Shown here piece after piece: positions 34,036-44,877 of a stretch of 64,000 bases of DNA; position 1 is the stretch's first letter, and each line of letters opens with the position of its first letter. The DNA is from Meghimatium bilineatum (lineage: Eukaryota; Mollusca; Gastropoda; Stylommatophora; Philomycidae): the NCBI GenBank assembly GCA_034231615.1, contig CM067298.1, forward strand, positions 20,775,478-20,839,477. Direction: 5' to 3'. Made by a program: the position numbers and the translations under genes. The notes beneath the pieces are model-generated. The model had not been told where the DNA came from, made no database searches, and saw only the letters and a program-made list of their open reading frames with translations.

Positions 34036-34915
34036 CTGACATTGCCCTCTATTGGATGTGTGGACAACCTCACTACTGAACATGGCTTCTATGTGACTTT
34101 GCCCTCTATTGGATGTGTGGATAACCTCACTACTGAACATGGCTTCTATGTGACTTTGCCCTCTATTGGATGTGTGGATAACCTCACTACTGAACATGGC
34201 TTCTATGTGACTTTGCCCTCTATTGGATGTGTGGATAACCTCACTACTGAACATGGCTTCTATGTGACTTTGCCCTCTATTGGATGTGTGGATAACCTCA
34301 CTACTGAACATGGCTTCTATGTGACTTTGCCCTCTATTGGATGTGTGGACAACCTCACTACTGAACATGGCTTCTATGTGACTTTGCCCTCTATTGGATG
34401 TGTGGACAACCTCACTACTGAACATGGCTTCTGTGTGACTTTGCCCTCTATTGGATGTGTGGACAACCTCACTACTGAACATGGCTTCTGTGTGACTTTG
34501 CCCTCTATTGGATGTGTGGATTACCTCACTACTGAACATGGCTTCTATGTGACTTTGCCCTCTATTGGATGTGTGGATAACCCCACTAAAATTCATGGTT
34601 TCTGTGTGACTTTTCCCTCTATGAGATGTGTAGACAACCCCACTAAAATTCATGGTTTCTGAGTGACTTTTCCCTCAATGGGATGTGTGGACAACCCCAC
34701 TAAAATTCATGGTTTCTGTGTGACTTTGCCCTCTATGGGATGTGTGGACAACCCCACTAAAATTCATGGTTTCTGTTTGACTTTGCCCTCTATGGGATGT
34801 ATGGACAACCCCACTACAAAACATGGTTTCTATGTGACTTTGCCCTCTAATGGATGTGTGAACAACCTCATGTCTTCTGAGTGACTTTGCCCCCTATTGG
34901 ATGTGTGGCCAAGTT
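34024..34915. repeat. 57-bp minisatellite, about 15 copies in two subfamilies
   Basis: The unit starts CCCTCTATTGGATGTGTGGA and continues through CCTCACTACTGAACATGGCT. Fourteen exact 57-bp periods run from 34045 to 34843. The first ten units are one subfamily (CACTACTGAACATGGC) and the next five another (CACTAAAATTCATGGT), each arranged as a block. Because 57 is 19 codons, long frames stay open on both strands; these are not genes. Confidence 0.96.
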
Positions 34916-35115
34916 CCCCAACAAAACATTCCTTACGTCAAGCATGATAGATAACAGTGTTGCTATTCAGTTCCTGTAAAACACACGTTAGATCATTCGA
35001 CGACTTAATACAGTCATGTGCAAGGCCGTAAATACGCTTTGAGTAATCTCGGAGGAGTGTGTTTAACCTTAAAATAACAGCCACGGCCATTCGTTAATTT
35101 TATCTAATTCTCGAT

Positions 35116-35185
35116 TTATTTATTTTTTGCACAGTAATTAGATAACTTTTTTTTTTTTTTTTTTTTTTTTTGTAAAAAAAAGTTA
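35116..35185. repeat. Poly-T tract
   Basis: A T-run of more than 20 bases followed by TGTAAAAAAAAG. It could be the A-tail of a minus-strand retroposon, but no body was identified. Confidence 0.7.
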
Positions 35186-35342
35186 AGATTACACGAGGTT
35201 TTGCCTGCCATTGGCCAGGATTCCTTGTATTGCAAGACATGTTCTGACTTCTGCTTTGCTAAAGGGAAAAGCTTATCCTTGAACTTAGTCATATGAAATA
35301 ATCCAGTTACATCCTTCAAAGGTGAAGCAATAGTCTTTTCCC

Positions 35343-35640
35343 GTGATTTTCATTGGTCACTATATGTATGCTACGACGAAAACTAGCATGGTTCGGATAT
35401 GTATGCAGGCACGATTCCTTGTCAAAAACAATACTGCAGGGAACTGTCGAGGGTGGAAGAAGCAGAGGAGGACAAATAAAGACATGGACAGACAACATCA
35501 AGGAATGGACAGGGCTAGATATTTCCACACTCATCCTCATCGCTGAGGATAGAATTCGCTGGAGGACTCTGTGTGCTGAAGCTTCCAATGTGGTACCCCT
35601 ACGACTCTGAAGGGTTATGGGTTTTATTGATTGATTGATT
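35343..35640 (+). pseudogene. LINE 3' end with TTGA tail
   Basis: The plus strand gives RRKLAWFGYVCRHDSLSKTI, LQGTVEGGRSRGGQIKTWTD, NIKEWTGLD, AEDRIRWRTLCAEASNVVPL and RL, then a TGA stop. A short 3' UTR and an ATTGATTGATTGATT tail follow. The frame is nearly intact over about 80 codons, so this 5'-truncated copy is younger than the related one at 10783. Confidence 0.85.
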
Positions 35641-35799
35641 CATATGTATGCTATGTGTCAAGTGTTAATAAAAAGAATTGGAGAAGTTAAAAATCGTCAC
35701 TTTCAAATAAATGTTGATCACCGTCACTCAATCAATTCAAAACATCTTGCTGAGACGCATACATTAAAATTCCATCTTACACAGGTGCTGGCAAAGTTT

Positions 35800-36660
35800 T
35801 CCATATTTAAGACAGTGTTCAGAACATATCAACAGACGTTCTGGGTAGATTATACTGTGTAGAAAGAAAAATTGGATCACTAAAATCAAAACAATTAATT
35901 GGCAGCAACAAACTATCAAACATCTATAAAACATCTATCGCCTATACAAACATCTGGAGATCACAGATCGCAAGTAAACACATCAAACTGCGACTATTCA
36001 ATACAAGTGTGATTCCATTATTGACATATGGATGTGAAATTTGGAAATCTACCGCAATAATGCATAAGACGTTAGTTGCCTTCGAGAATAGATGCCTCAG
36101 AAAAATCACAAACACTAATTGGAAAGACTTCAAATCAAACGACATACTAAGAAAGAAGAAAAAACAAGAATATGTGACGAACATCATCAGAAACCGCCGC
36201 TAGACATACATCGGCCACATACTTAGAATGAAGGAAGACAGAATTCCACGACATGCCTTCATGTGGACACCAGACGAGAAAAGAAAACAGAGAATACCAA
36301 ACACATGGCTCAGAAGAACATTTATGAATGAATTAAAATCAATATCATAAATGTACAAGACCTGCAATCCATGGCAACCAGTGCAGGATTTACGTATAAG
36401 CTAAACAAGTTATAGCTTATGGCCCCCACTTTCATGGTGGGCCTAAAAATTCATATTTGGCACTGACATATATAATATCTGGACCTATAAAGGGCCCCAT
36501 ATCTCAAATAGCTTAGGGCCTTATCTATTCTAAATCCGGCGCTGCTGGCAACTGACCGATAGGCATGGCGAACTATGACATCCGCCATATGTGCCAAACT
36601 TGGCAGAAGAGGAACTGACTGACTGAGCAAACTATCACGCATCAAGTCACGTGACATCAT
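35800..36660 (+). pseudogene. LINE RT C-terminus, interrupted by a hAT MITE
   Basis: The plus strand encodes IASKHIKLRLFNTSVIPLLT, YGCEIWKSTAIMHKTLVAFE, NRCLRKITNTNWKDFKSND, YIGHILRMKEDRIPRHAFMW and RRTFMNELKS. These are the LLTYGCE-W, NRCLRxI, IGHxLRM and W-P-x-x-KRKxRxPxxTWRRT landmarks of LINE RT C-termini. After a 166-bp MITE the frame resumes with ATDR, a stop, then AWRTMTSAICAKLGRRGTD. A few stops are present, for example in RNRR-stop-TYIG. Confidence 0.85.
36379..36544. mobile_element. hAT MITE, 166 bp, 8-bp target-site duplication, inside a LINE
   Basis: The left terminus CAGTGCAGGATTTA and the right terminus, reverse complement CAGCGCCGGATTTA, form the terminal inverted repeats. ATGGCAAC (36371-36378) and CTGGCAAC (36545-36552) are an 8-bp TSD with one mismatch. 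Deleting the element and one TSD reconnects the LINE codons DLQSMATDR. The interior contains two GGGCCC/GGCCCCC patches in inverted arrangement. Confidence 0.9.
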
Positions 36661-36984
36661 CCATAACCTTCTTCGGTTTACATGGGGGTAATCTATCCAC
36701 TATTTAATAATAATCAACCGTCAAATAGTTATTTATTTATTGGTACACTTGGTCATCTGGGTGGTATAGTTAATATTTATCTCGCCTCCAAAATACAACA
36801 TGGCTGCACTAGCTCTTTGTTGGACCGCAGATTATCTACATTGTGCCCGCGATATCATTAAATGTATTAGTGGTTCATTTTAAAAAATCTACAATAGTTA
36901 AATTTCAATGTCTTACACATGATATGCTTCAATTATAACATATTGGTATACACTTTCCAGCTATGTCAGTCCCATCTACTCTTT

Positions 36985-37165
36985 CTTACCATCGAGGCCA
37001 ATTCTTTGTAGTAGAGATGGAGCTTAGTCCAGTCAACAGTGTCTGGAAACTAAAATTGGTTGCGCTATCCCTAACATCGAGGAGGAACAAAGCAGTCAAA
37101 TGTGCTGAAGTCGGAGATACCAGGTCGAGAGGCACACCAGAAACATTGGTATCACGCAACATGAC
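36985..37165 (+). repeat. Dispersed repeat family C, copy 1
   Basis: ATCGAGGCCAA, AGATGGAGCTTAGTCCAGTC, TATCCC-TAACATCGAG and TGAAGTCGGAGATACCAGGT then CGAGAGGCACACCAG occur in the same order and spacing on the minus strand at 44988-45186. No tRNA-like promoter, inverted repeats or coding region were seen. The start and end are not sharply defined. Confidence 0.7.
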
Positions 37166-37199
37166 TATATAACAAGTCTTGACAACAACATATATACTA

Positions 37200-37440
37200 T
37201 CATCATCATCAGGTGCCATGCAGGCTGGCGTAGGTGGTCATAGCTCTCCACAGCTCTCTGTCCACAATATTATGTATCAAGATCGTTGCTGTTTCCCTGC
37301 CGTGCCAGGTTGTCAAACTGTCTAATATTTTCTCACGTTGTCGCCCTCTGTCTCTGTTGCCTTTAATTTTGCCCGTTGCGACTATGTTCTCCAAACCTGC
37401 CTGTCTCATGAAGTGGCCAAAAGAAATATTATCTTTTTCT
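37200..37440 (-). pseudogene. RTE-like LINE 3' end with TGATGATGA tail
   Basis: The minus strand reads RQAGLENIVATGKIKGNRDR, GRQREKILDSLTTWHGRE, IVDRELWRAMTTYASLHGT, a stop, and a GATGATGATGATAG tail. It is the same family as 45302-45822 and 54874-54952. Only about 66 codons are present (5' truncated), and they are open. Confidence 0.85.
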
Positions 37441-37604
37441 TATAAATTATTTATTCTAATTATTTATTCTAAATATACTATATCTTTCTTTAATTATCGA
37501 AAACAATCCTGCACAAAGCACACAATATTTGACATCGGTTGTTCAGAGTTTGTTGAAAAACGTGAATGTGCAGTATTAACATACATTTTTATCTAACGTA
37601 TCTT

Positions 37605-37850
37605 CTTCTTCTGCGCACTGTTGAGCTCGGCTGCGGTATCCATTTTTTTGTATGAACTCTGACTTCGGCATTGCTTTTGAAGGATCACAACTTTCCATAG
37701 GATGGGATAGCTAACTCAACCCTTAAAACTCCCTAACTACCTCTAATGGCATGCATAGCAAGTTACAGTGTTGCAATTATTTACTGCTCTTGCATGCCCC
37801 GTCCATATGCGGGGGAAATGACGATGTGTAGTACGTGAGTGGTAGACAAT
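37605..37850 (-). repeat. SINE-B, minus-strand copy
   Basis: The reverse complement carries ACACTGTAACTTGCTATGCA, GGTAGTTAGGGAGTTTTAAG, AGCTATCCCATCC, CAATGCCGAAGTCAGAG and a GAAGAAGAAG end. This matches the order of the reference copy with an internal deletion of the GACACAACGCATT block. Confidence 0.65.
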
Positions 37851-37984
37851 ATGCACATCGTCTCAACATTTGCTGTGGAAGACTGAGCACTTATAGGTCT
37901 GCTCGCAGTGCTCGAATTCAGCTTAATGACGAATTAATATTATAGAGTGTGAGGCAGGTGTAAGCACACGGTGTTGTGGCGTCA

Positions 37985-38250
37985 GTGTTGGAGATAGAGG
38001 GATAAAAGAGTGAAGTGGATGTGGGAGATAAAAGGGAGAGAAAAAGTAGAGGTGTTGGAGATACAGAGGCAATGAAGAGTGTAATGAGTGCTGGATATTG
38101 AGAGAAGACGAAGAATTGTAGGAGTGTTGGATATATATAGAGAGAGAAGTGAAGTGAGTATTGGAGATAAAGAGGGAGAGAAGAAGTGAAGTGAGTATTG
38201 GAGATAAAGAGGGAGAGATGACGAAATATAGAGAGTACCGAAGATCAAGA
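37985..38250. repeat. Purine-rich imperfect minisatellite, about 45-50-bp unit
   Basis: GTGTTGGAGATA, GAGGGAGAGA and GAAGTGAAGTGAGTATTGGA recur about five times with indels. The plus strand is strongly purine-biased. Confidence 0.75.
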
Positions 38251-38955
38251 GGGAGGGAGATAATGAAAATATAAACTTAATGACACATAAAGTAAACATA
38301 GTATGTACAAGAAATGTGGGCATGACAAGAGTCACGTGTCAGCTTTCATCACCGATCTCTAGACATGTGGATATTCTACGAGACCTGCGACGTCACGGAA
38401 AGAGCTATAAACGTAAATATTGCTGGGAAGTCCTTTACAGCACTTTAGTGTTTGAGATATACTGGTAACAACCTGTTTCGCTGCTTATACGAATATCTTT
38501 TCGAAATAATTTATACCAGTATACTTAGAAAATATATATACTGTAAAGAAAGCCCTCACAATTTTGGTGTTTGTAACTAACATTTGCGTTCAATGTCTCA
38601 ATTCACGTAGCAAATCCGTGTATCTATAGATCCGTGGTTTTACTGAACAGAGCATTCGAGATGACGTCGGACGTACACTTTTCCTGCAAACAGTGAATGA
38701 CGTAGCGTGACCAAAATTTAGCAACACAAGCTAGTTCCGCCCCAGCAACAATATTTCTGTAAAGTACCTCCACCCTTGTTGATCTCCCCCCTCTCCTATT
38801 CTTATTAAAATTAAAATAACAGCGCCTGAACTAGTCTATTAATATCAAATGGGATCTACCTGTAAAAATGTTATTGCTGTCAGTAGTTCTCAAATTATTA
38901 TAACCACGATACTTCATATTGACTTAGAAAGTACAGCCTCATTCAGCGAAAGTCC

Positions 38956-39235
38956 GCGCCCGTGTGTTGTCGGGGCCTGAAAGGGTAGCAAAGAGTGGCA
39001 ACACTGTTTGCCTTCCACGCATGTCGTAAAAGGCGACTAAGGAGGTTATGGGATGGAGTTGGCTGTCCCATCCCATATAGGGTCAGTGACCCAAAGCCAT
39101 GCTGAAGTCGGATGTGTCAGGCCGAAAGGCGCAGATATCGCAGCAATGCTGTAAACCATGACACAACGCATTCCGTTCTCCGGACTACATCCTGCTGATC
39201 TGCAGGAGTTTGAGAACGAACACAGAAGAAGAAGA
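38956..39235 (+). mobile_element. SINE-B reference copy, about 280 bp, 11-bp target-site duplication
   Basis: AGCGAAAGTCC at 38945-38955 and 39236-39246 brackets the element exactly. From 5' to 3' it holds GGGTAGCAAAGAGTGGCAAC, CCACGCATGTCGTAAAAGGC then GACTAA, a GGATGGAGTTGGCTGTCCCA/TCCC hairpin-like region, GTCAGGCCGAAAGGCGCAGA, TATCGCAGCAATGCTGTAAA, ACACAACGCATTCCGTTCTC, and the end GAACGAACACAGAAGAAGAA. At least eight other copies occur in the window. No clear tRNA box A/B pair is visible, so its Pol III promoter class is open. Confidence 0.92.
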
Positions 39236-39562
39236 AGCGAAAGTCCTTCACCAAAATGTATATCATGCGTGCTGAACCTACACATCGTCACTCATTTTGG
39301 AGGATATAATTGATCAATGGTCACTTGACGTATAATGTGTGACGCCAGCTAATGAAATGTAATGAGCAATGTTGAGTCAGCCAAGATAAGTAACGCTGCG
39401 TGAGATAATCGGGAATGAGATAGGGCTGATATATATTCTGGAGGAGGGATTGGTCAGCGTCCAGCCAAACACAATATTTCGTCAGAGACGACACAAGACA
39501 TGGGAAACTATGGCATACGTCTCAGTGTGGTGTACAAAAGGCAATTCCTAGGAGATTCTCAG

Positions 39563-39977
39563 TTGAAATGAAGTGAGTTTATGGAGATGTACCGGAGACA
39601 GTTTACCCTTGGTGTTGAAATGAAGTGAGTTTATGGAGATGTACCGGAGACAGTTTACCCTTGGTGTTGAAATGAAGTGAGTTTATGGAGATGTACCGGA
39701 GACAGTTTACCCTTGGTGTTGAAATGAAGTGAGTTTATGGAGATGTACCGGAGACAGTTTACCCTTGGTGTTGAAATGAAGTGAGTTTATGGAGATGTAC
39801 CGGAGACAGTTTACCCATGGTGTTGAAATGAAGTGAGTTTATGGAGATGTACCGGAAACAGTTTACCCTTGGTGTTGAAATGAAGTGAGTTTATGGAGAT
39901 GTACCGGAGACAGTTTACCCATGGTGTTGAAATGAAGTGAGTTTATGGAGATGTACCGGAGACAGTTTACCCATGGT
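39563..39977. repeat. 52-bp minisatellite, 8 copies
   Basis: The unit is TTGAAATGAAGTGAGTTTAT, GGAGATGTACCGGAGACAGT, TTACCCTTGGTG. There are exactly seven periods from 39563 to 39927, with two or three substitutions in total. Confidence 0.96.
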
Positions 39978-40106
39978 ACCACAGATGTACTTTAGACGTG
40001 GTATGATGTCATTGTTGAGATGGAACTAGCTTTTCGTGCAGCTCACAATGACACGCGAACCTTTCCAGCTATTGGCACTCAATGCAACAACATAAGTTGT
40101 CATTCC

Positions 40107-40208
<102 letters not shown>

Positions 40209-40209
40209 T

Positions 40210-40520
40210 TCTCCCTCTATAACCTTTGTCCATAAATTGTGTCAACAATGGGAAAGGGGGGGGGGGTCTGAAAAAAATTGGCAGTTGTAGTAAGGGATGA
40301 GCGTTTTCAAAGTTACATCAACCAGGATGTATTTTATACAACAATTAAATTGATTTAGAATATTTTACATATATATGAATTTACACAATGAAACTATATA
40401 AATTTTACATTAATTTTGTTTAATCTTAATTGATGGCAGTAGATTACCATTTTCGTAACATATTTTATTTGAACTATTCTCTACACACAAAGTTAAAGAA
40501 TTCTGCAAGATACTTGTTCT
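40210..40520. other. No recognisable feature
   Basis: AT-rich spacer with a G-run of about 11 at 40255-40266. Confidence 0.5.
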
Positions 40521-40524
40521 GTTT

Positions 40525-40650
40525 TATGTAAATCTGAAACTATTCCTTGTATTGTAAATCTGAAACTATTCCTTGCATTGTAAATCTGAAACTATTCCTA
40601 GCATTGTAAATCTGAAACTATTCCTTGTATTGTAAATCTGAAACTATTCC
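40525..40650. repeat. 26-bp minisatellite, about 5 copies
   Basis: The unit is GTAAATCTGAAACTATTCCT followed by TG(T/C)ATT. A C-run lies just downstream at 40671-40681. Confidence 0.92.
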
Positions 40651-41034
40651 TTGCAAGAAAATGAAAATAGCCCCCCCCCCCTTCCTCATAACTGAAGCAT
40701 TGAAAGAGTCGTACTGACATCAGCAATAGATTTAAGATCTATTTGAAATTAAACTATGTAAATATACTGCTCATGATAACATAGAGTTCACGTAGTTACC
40801 GCAATGACAAATTGACATAAGAAATCACCAATCTGTCGTTTCAAATTGTGCAACCTCTGATTACACTCGGCTTACACTCGGCTAAAGGAAGTTCTACACT
40901 TGAAGAAAAATGACTCACAAATGTACCATTTAAAATTATTTCCAGAAGAAATTGAGTTACATTTTGATAACCGATTATTTTACAGTTATCCTGGACAAAA
41001 TCTAAGAAATTGTTTTTATGTGCATGCAAGACAA

Positions 41035-41180
41035 GTATACGGCTTTATACGGCAAGATGGTAATGAATTGTTTTTGTGTAGCCAAGACATGTATACGGTT
41101 TCATACGGCAAGATGGTAATGAATTGTTTTTGTGTAGCCAAGACATGTATACGGTTTCATACGGCAAGATGGTAATGATG
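41035..41180. repeat. 56-bp tandem repeat, about 2.5 copies
   Basis: ACGGCAAGATGGTAATGAAT starts copies at 41049 and 41105, with a partial third at 41161. The 56-bp spacing is exact. Confidence 0.93.
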
Positions 41181-41247
41181 GTTGGATACCGTATCACATT
41201 ACCGCACCATGTGTTTTCAGACTGATCAGTGAAATTAGTTTATTATT

Positions 41248-41431
41248 CAGTGGAATCCCTTGTATAACAACTGGGTCCGGATCAACAAAATATGTATGCA
41301 ATAACAGAAATTCACTATATACAGTACAAGAATATATATATATATATATATAATCAATAAACAAATATTTTAAAGTGTTGTTATGTAGGGAAATTTGTTA
41401 TAAAGGAATGCGTTATAGAGGGGTTACACAG
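41248..41431. mobile_element. pogo/Tigger-like MITE, 184 bp
   Basis: The left end CAGTGGAATCCCTTGTATAA and the right end (reverse complement CTGTGTAACCCCTCTATAAC) are imperfect terminal inverted repeats of the CAGT-GAA-CCC-TATAAC type typical of pogo-class elements. TATA-type dinucleotides lie close to both ends, as expected for TA-targeting elements. An (AT)n run occupies the centre. A relic with shared sequence is at 430-510. No coding sequence is present. Confidence 0.55.
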
Positions 41432-41454
41432 TATTATATTTTGTCATAATGTGT

Positions 41455-42560
41455 AGGGAGCTTGTTATCTTTCTTTCTTCTATCTTTTTTGACAGGTTCT
41501 TCTAGTTTCTTGGTCCAGAATGGCTTACATTTCTTTCTGAGTCCTCAAAGGACTGTTCTTTAGGCTGCACTAAGTATGCTTGCAGTGATGTTTTTGTATA
41601 TAGTGTTTATATTTATATTTGTCCTAGGTTTTCGCCTGTTGAATTTTTGAATTGTTCCAAGTCTGCTGGTTTGTAGTTCCGGCGAGGTGTTTTTTCGTTG
41701 TGCTTGATATCTTGTTTGTGAGATTTGGACGAGTATGGGCGGGGTGGTCACTTTATATGTCACCAATGACTTTCCCAGCGTACAGTCATTTTGGAAGGCT
41801 GCGAATTTGATGGTAAGGTCGGATCTGAATGTAGCTTCACAGACTCTATGGATGAGTATGGGTGTAGATGAGGAATCTCATTAGGTTGTTGGTGTAGTAT
41901 GGTTCCTTTATGTTGTTTCATATGACGTTTATGTCCTTGCACCCGTTACCAGGTACGTGTGTACTAATAATCTTGTACTGTGATAGTTATCGTGGCGTCT
42001 GTGGTGATGTATCTTTCTTTCTGGGAGTTAAGGTGAGCAGTATGCATTTAAAGATGTACCTCAGACTATCACTTTAAACTTAGAAGGTTGCTCTAACAAA
42101 GTAGGGCTTGAGATATATGTATCTATTGGCTAATCCCTTTGCTACTTTTCAGCGTCAGGGGTAGAAGAGATTTCTAGAGATGGCCCTCGTGTGTGCTGAG
42201 TGTATTGTGGAATTTGTCGCCTCTTTTATTTTGGTGGTCCATCGTTTTCGTGGTCTGCCTTCACTGTATCTGTGTTTTAACTTGCTGTGATATGCTCTCT
42301 GATGGTAGTCTGCTGATGTGTACAAACCATTTGATCTGTTGTCTCTTAATATTTTCCAAGACTGGGGCGGTGTCGGTTCTTTGTCTAATGTCCTCATTGC
42401 TCACTCTGTCTCTTAGTGACATTCCTAGGATTCTGTGTAAGCATGCTATTTCAGTTGTCATAAGTTTACGTTTGTCTTGTGCTGTCGTTATCCATGCTTG
42501 GTGTTGATAGCACAGCTGTGATATAAAATGGAGAGTTTCGGATCAGGAACACCATTTTTC
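41455..42560 (-). pseudogene. Decayed LINE region: RT C-terminus and part of a linker
   Basis: At 42155-42500 the minus strand reads ACLHRILGMSLRDRVSNEDI, LENIKRQQIKWFVHISRLPS, and RPRKRWTTKIKEA, the RCLRxILGxSxRDRVxNExIR, W-x-GHxxRLP and GRPRxRW landmarks of a LINE C-terminus. At 41560-41942 are frames such as IGTIQKFNRRKPRTN, which resemble the linker after a LINE endonuclease. The order on the strand is not collinear with one element, so two fragments may be juxtaposed. Stops are frequent. Confidence 0.65.
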
Positions 42561-42564
42561 AACT

Positions 42565-42935
42565 GGTCTTATACTGCTTTTGTCTTGGTTGCTCCAAGAC
42601 TTCTGTGGAAAGTGGATCTGACGTGTGTTCCTACCTCTCCACTCCATGCCACACACACACAGTTTGCCGGCACAGTTTTATAGGATCTCCACGTCCAGAA
42701 TTAGATGGCTTCCCCTCAGGCCTCCCCGTCCTCTACAGTTGGCTCTGGGGGCCAGATTGACGAACAACATCAAACCAATTAGATCTTTTCGGTACGGGTC
42801 ACATGACCTAGGTTCTATAACGAGATGCAATGCCATGATTTGGAGGACTCTCCACTCCAAAGAGGACGATCAACAAGAGGAGACTAAGACAAAAATAAAC
42901 CCTCAGTTCAGTATACAGTTATAACAACTTCTAGA
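42565..42935. other. Unassigned stretch
   Basis: GC-richer than its surroundings, with a 99-codon plus-strand frame at 42625-42924 that I cannot assign to a family. It ends at the 15-bp array. Confidence 0.4.
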
Positions 42936-42937
42936 AA

Positions 42938-43662
42938 TATAATGTTTGGTCTGATGGTGGTTGATCTGATGGTGGTTGGTCTGATGGTGTTTAGTCTGAT
43001 GATGGATTCTCTGGTGGTGTTTTATCTGATGGTGGTTTGTCTGATGGTGTCTGGTCTGATGGTGTTTAGTCTGATGGTATTTGATCTGATGGTGGTTGGT
43101 GTGATGGTGTTTAGTCTGATGGTGGTTGGTCTAATGGTGGTTGATCTGATGGTGTTTAGTCTGATGGTGTTTGGTCTGATGGTGGTTGGTTTGATGGTGG
43201 TTGGTCTGATGGTGGCTGGTCTGGGGGTGGTTGGTCTGATGGTGGTTGGTCTGATGATGGTTGGTCTGATGGTGTTTGATCTAATGGTGGTTGGTTTGAT
43301 GGTGGTTGGTCTGATGGTGGTTGGTCTGATGGTGTTTGATCTCATGGTGTTTGGTTTGATGGTGGTTGTCTGATGGTGGTTGGTCTGATGGTGTTTAGTC
43401 TGATTATGGTTTGTCTGATGGTGTTTGATCTGATGGTAGTTGGTTTGATGGTGGTTGGTCTGATGGTGTTTGATCTGATGGTGGTTGGTCTGATTGTGGT
43501 TGGTCTGATGGTGGTTGGTCTGATGGTGTTTGATCAGATGGTGTTTGGTCTGATGGTGGTTGGTCTGATGGCCGTTGGTCTGATGGTGGTTGGTCTGATG
43601 GTGGTTGGTCTGATGGTGTTTAGTCTGATGGTGGTTGGTCTGATGGTGGCTGGTCTGATGTT
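42938..43662. repeat. 15-bp minisatellite, about 48 copies
   Basis: The unit is GGTCTGATGGTGGTT, with GTT/GTG/TTT variants. Being five codons long and stop-free, it keeps frames open on both strands (MVVGL on plus, HHQTN or PTTIR on minus). The purine-rich stretch begins about 30 bp after it. Confidence 0.96.
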
Positions 43663-43689
43663 CTAGAGCAAAGAGTTGGTCTCGATTGG

Positions 43690-44290
43690 AATAACAAGAG
43701 ATTGACAGTGAAATGAAGAGACAGGGCGATAAAGGCAGGGAGGTGGAGGAAGGAAACGACAGGGCTGGGAGAGAAATAGAGTGGATGGAGAGACAGGAAA
43801 AGGGGAAAGATAGGAAGATTGAGGAAGATATAGGGAGAGAAAGACAAAGAGATGGTGAAGAAACAGACAGGAAAGGACAGGGACATGAAGGGAAAGACAA
43901 GGGAGGGAGAAGGAGAGAAAGACAAAAAGATTAAGGGAGAGACAGACAGCGAAGAAATACAGGGAGAGACAGACAGAGAAGAAATGCATGGAGAGACAGT
44001 CATATAAGAAACACAGGGAGAGAGACACAGAAAAAAACTGCGAGAGACAGGCATTGAAGAAACAGAGAGAGACAGGCATAAAAGGAACACATTGAGAGAG
44101 TCAAAGAAGAAAACACAGGACGAGATAGAGAGAGATGAACCAAAGGAGAGACATGCAGCGAAGAAACATAGGAAGGGAAACACGGAGAATGAAATAAGGG
44201 AGAGAAACACAAGAAGAGAAACACAGGGAGAGAAACAGTGAGAGAAACACAGTGAGAGAAACACAGGAATACAGGGAGAGAGGTGTAAAT
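43690..44290. repeat. Purine-rich degenerate repeat
   Basis: The plus strand is mostly A and G, built from imperfect GAGAGACAGACAGAGAAGAAA and GGAGAGAAACACA units of about 20-30 bp. The Ser/Leu/Phe/Cys-rich minus-strand frames are products of this composition. Confidence 0.85.
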
Positions 44291-44299
44291 TTCACGTCA

Positions 44300-44735
44300 A
44301 CGTACTCATTCAACTTTCAACAGAACGGCAGTCTAACCAGTAACATACAAATTTGCACTAGGAATCAGTCACCGCGGCCTAATATTGAATTAATGACCTC
44401 GAATGAAGACAAAACAGATCGTCCGTCCTGCGATACCCAATAGTTACCACTGTTGCGCTATAAAAATAACACTATCATTCTGCTTTTATTGCATTTTATA
44501 TTGATATTGTTGTTTATAAAAGTAACGTTTGGCTGACACCCAGCACAATATTGTAAAACCTGGCTTGTTCAAAAGTGACGCTACACGAGTTAGTGTTCTA
44601 TATTTCCACTTCTTGAGCTTTAACAAAACAGACACTTGTTATTCTTCCGATCACTTCTAGGACACGTGACACTATTCACGGTTGTTGCAACTGGGCATAT
44701 TGCATATGACTCGTCATGTGACACTGAATATAATA
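44300..44735. other. No recognisable feature
   Basis: No domain, RNA or repeat was identified. Confidence 0.45.
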
Positions 44736-44877
44736 CAGGGGTTAGACAAAATACGGCCCGTGGGATTAATGCGACACGTCAACATATTTTATGGCCCGCA
44801 TGACTGAACTACAATTACTATACACTTATTTTTTTCCTGGCCTCCAGAGCTCAGAAAACACTATTTGAAGCTACAAG

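Noticed and set aside
34000-34884. Frames on both strands of the 57-bp array (about 210 codons each)
   Set aside because: 57 bp is 19 codons and stop-free; openness on both strands argues for repeat artefact rather than a repetitive protein. No start context or flanking domain is present.
42942-44264. Large plus- and minus-strand frames (MVVGL, HHQTN/PTTIR, Ser/Leu/Cys-rich)
   Set aside because: They arise from the 15-bp array and the adjacent purine-rich tract; no signal peptide logic or domain was seen.
44738-44870. Possible hAT left end CAGGGGTTAGACAAAATACG
   Set aside because: The right end is missing, apparently lost or cut off before the LINE-J scrap; too little remains for a feature call.
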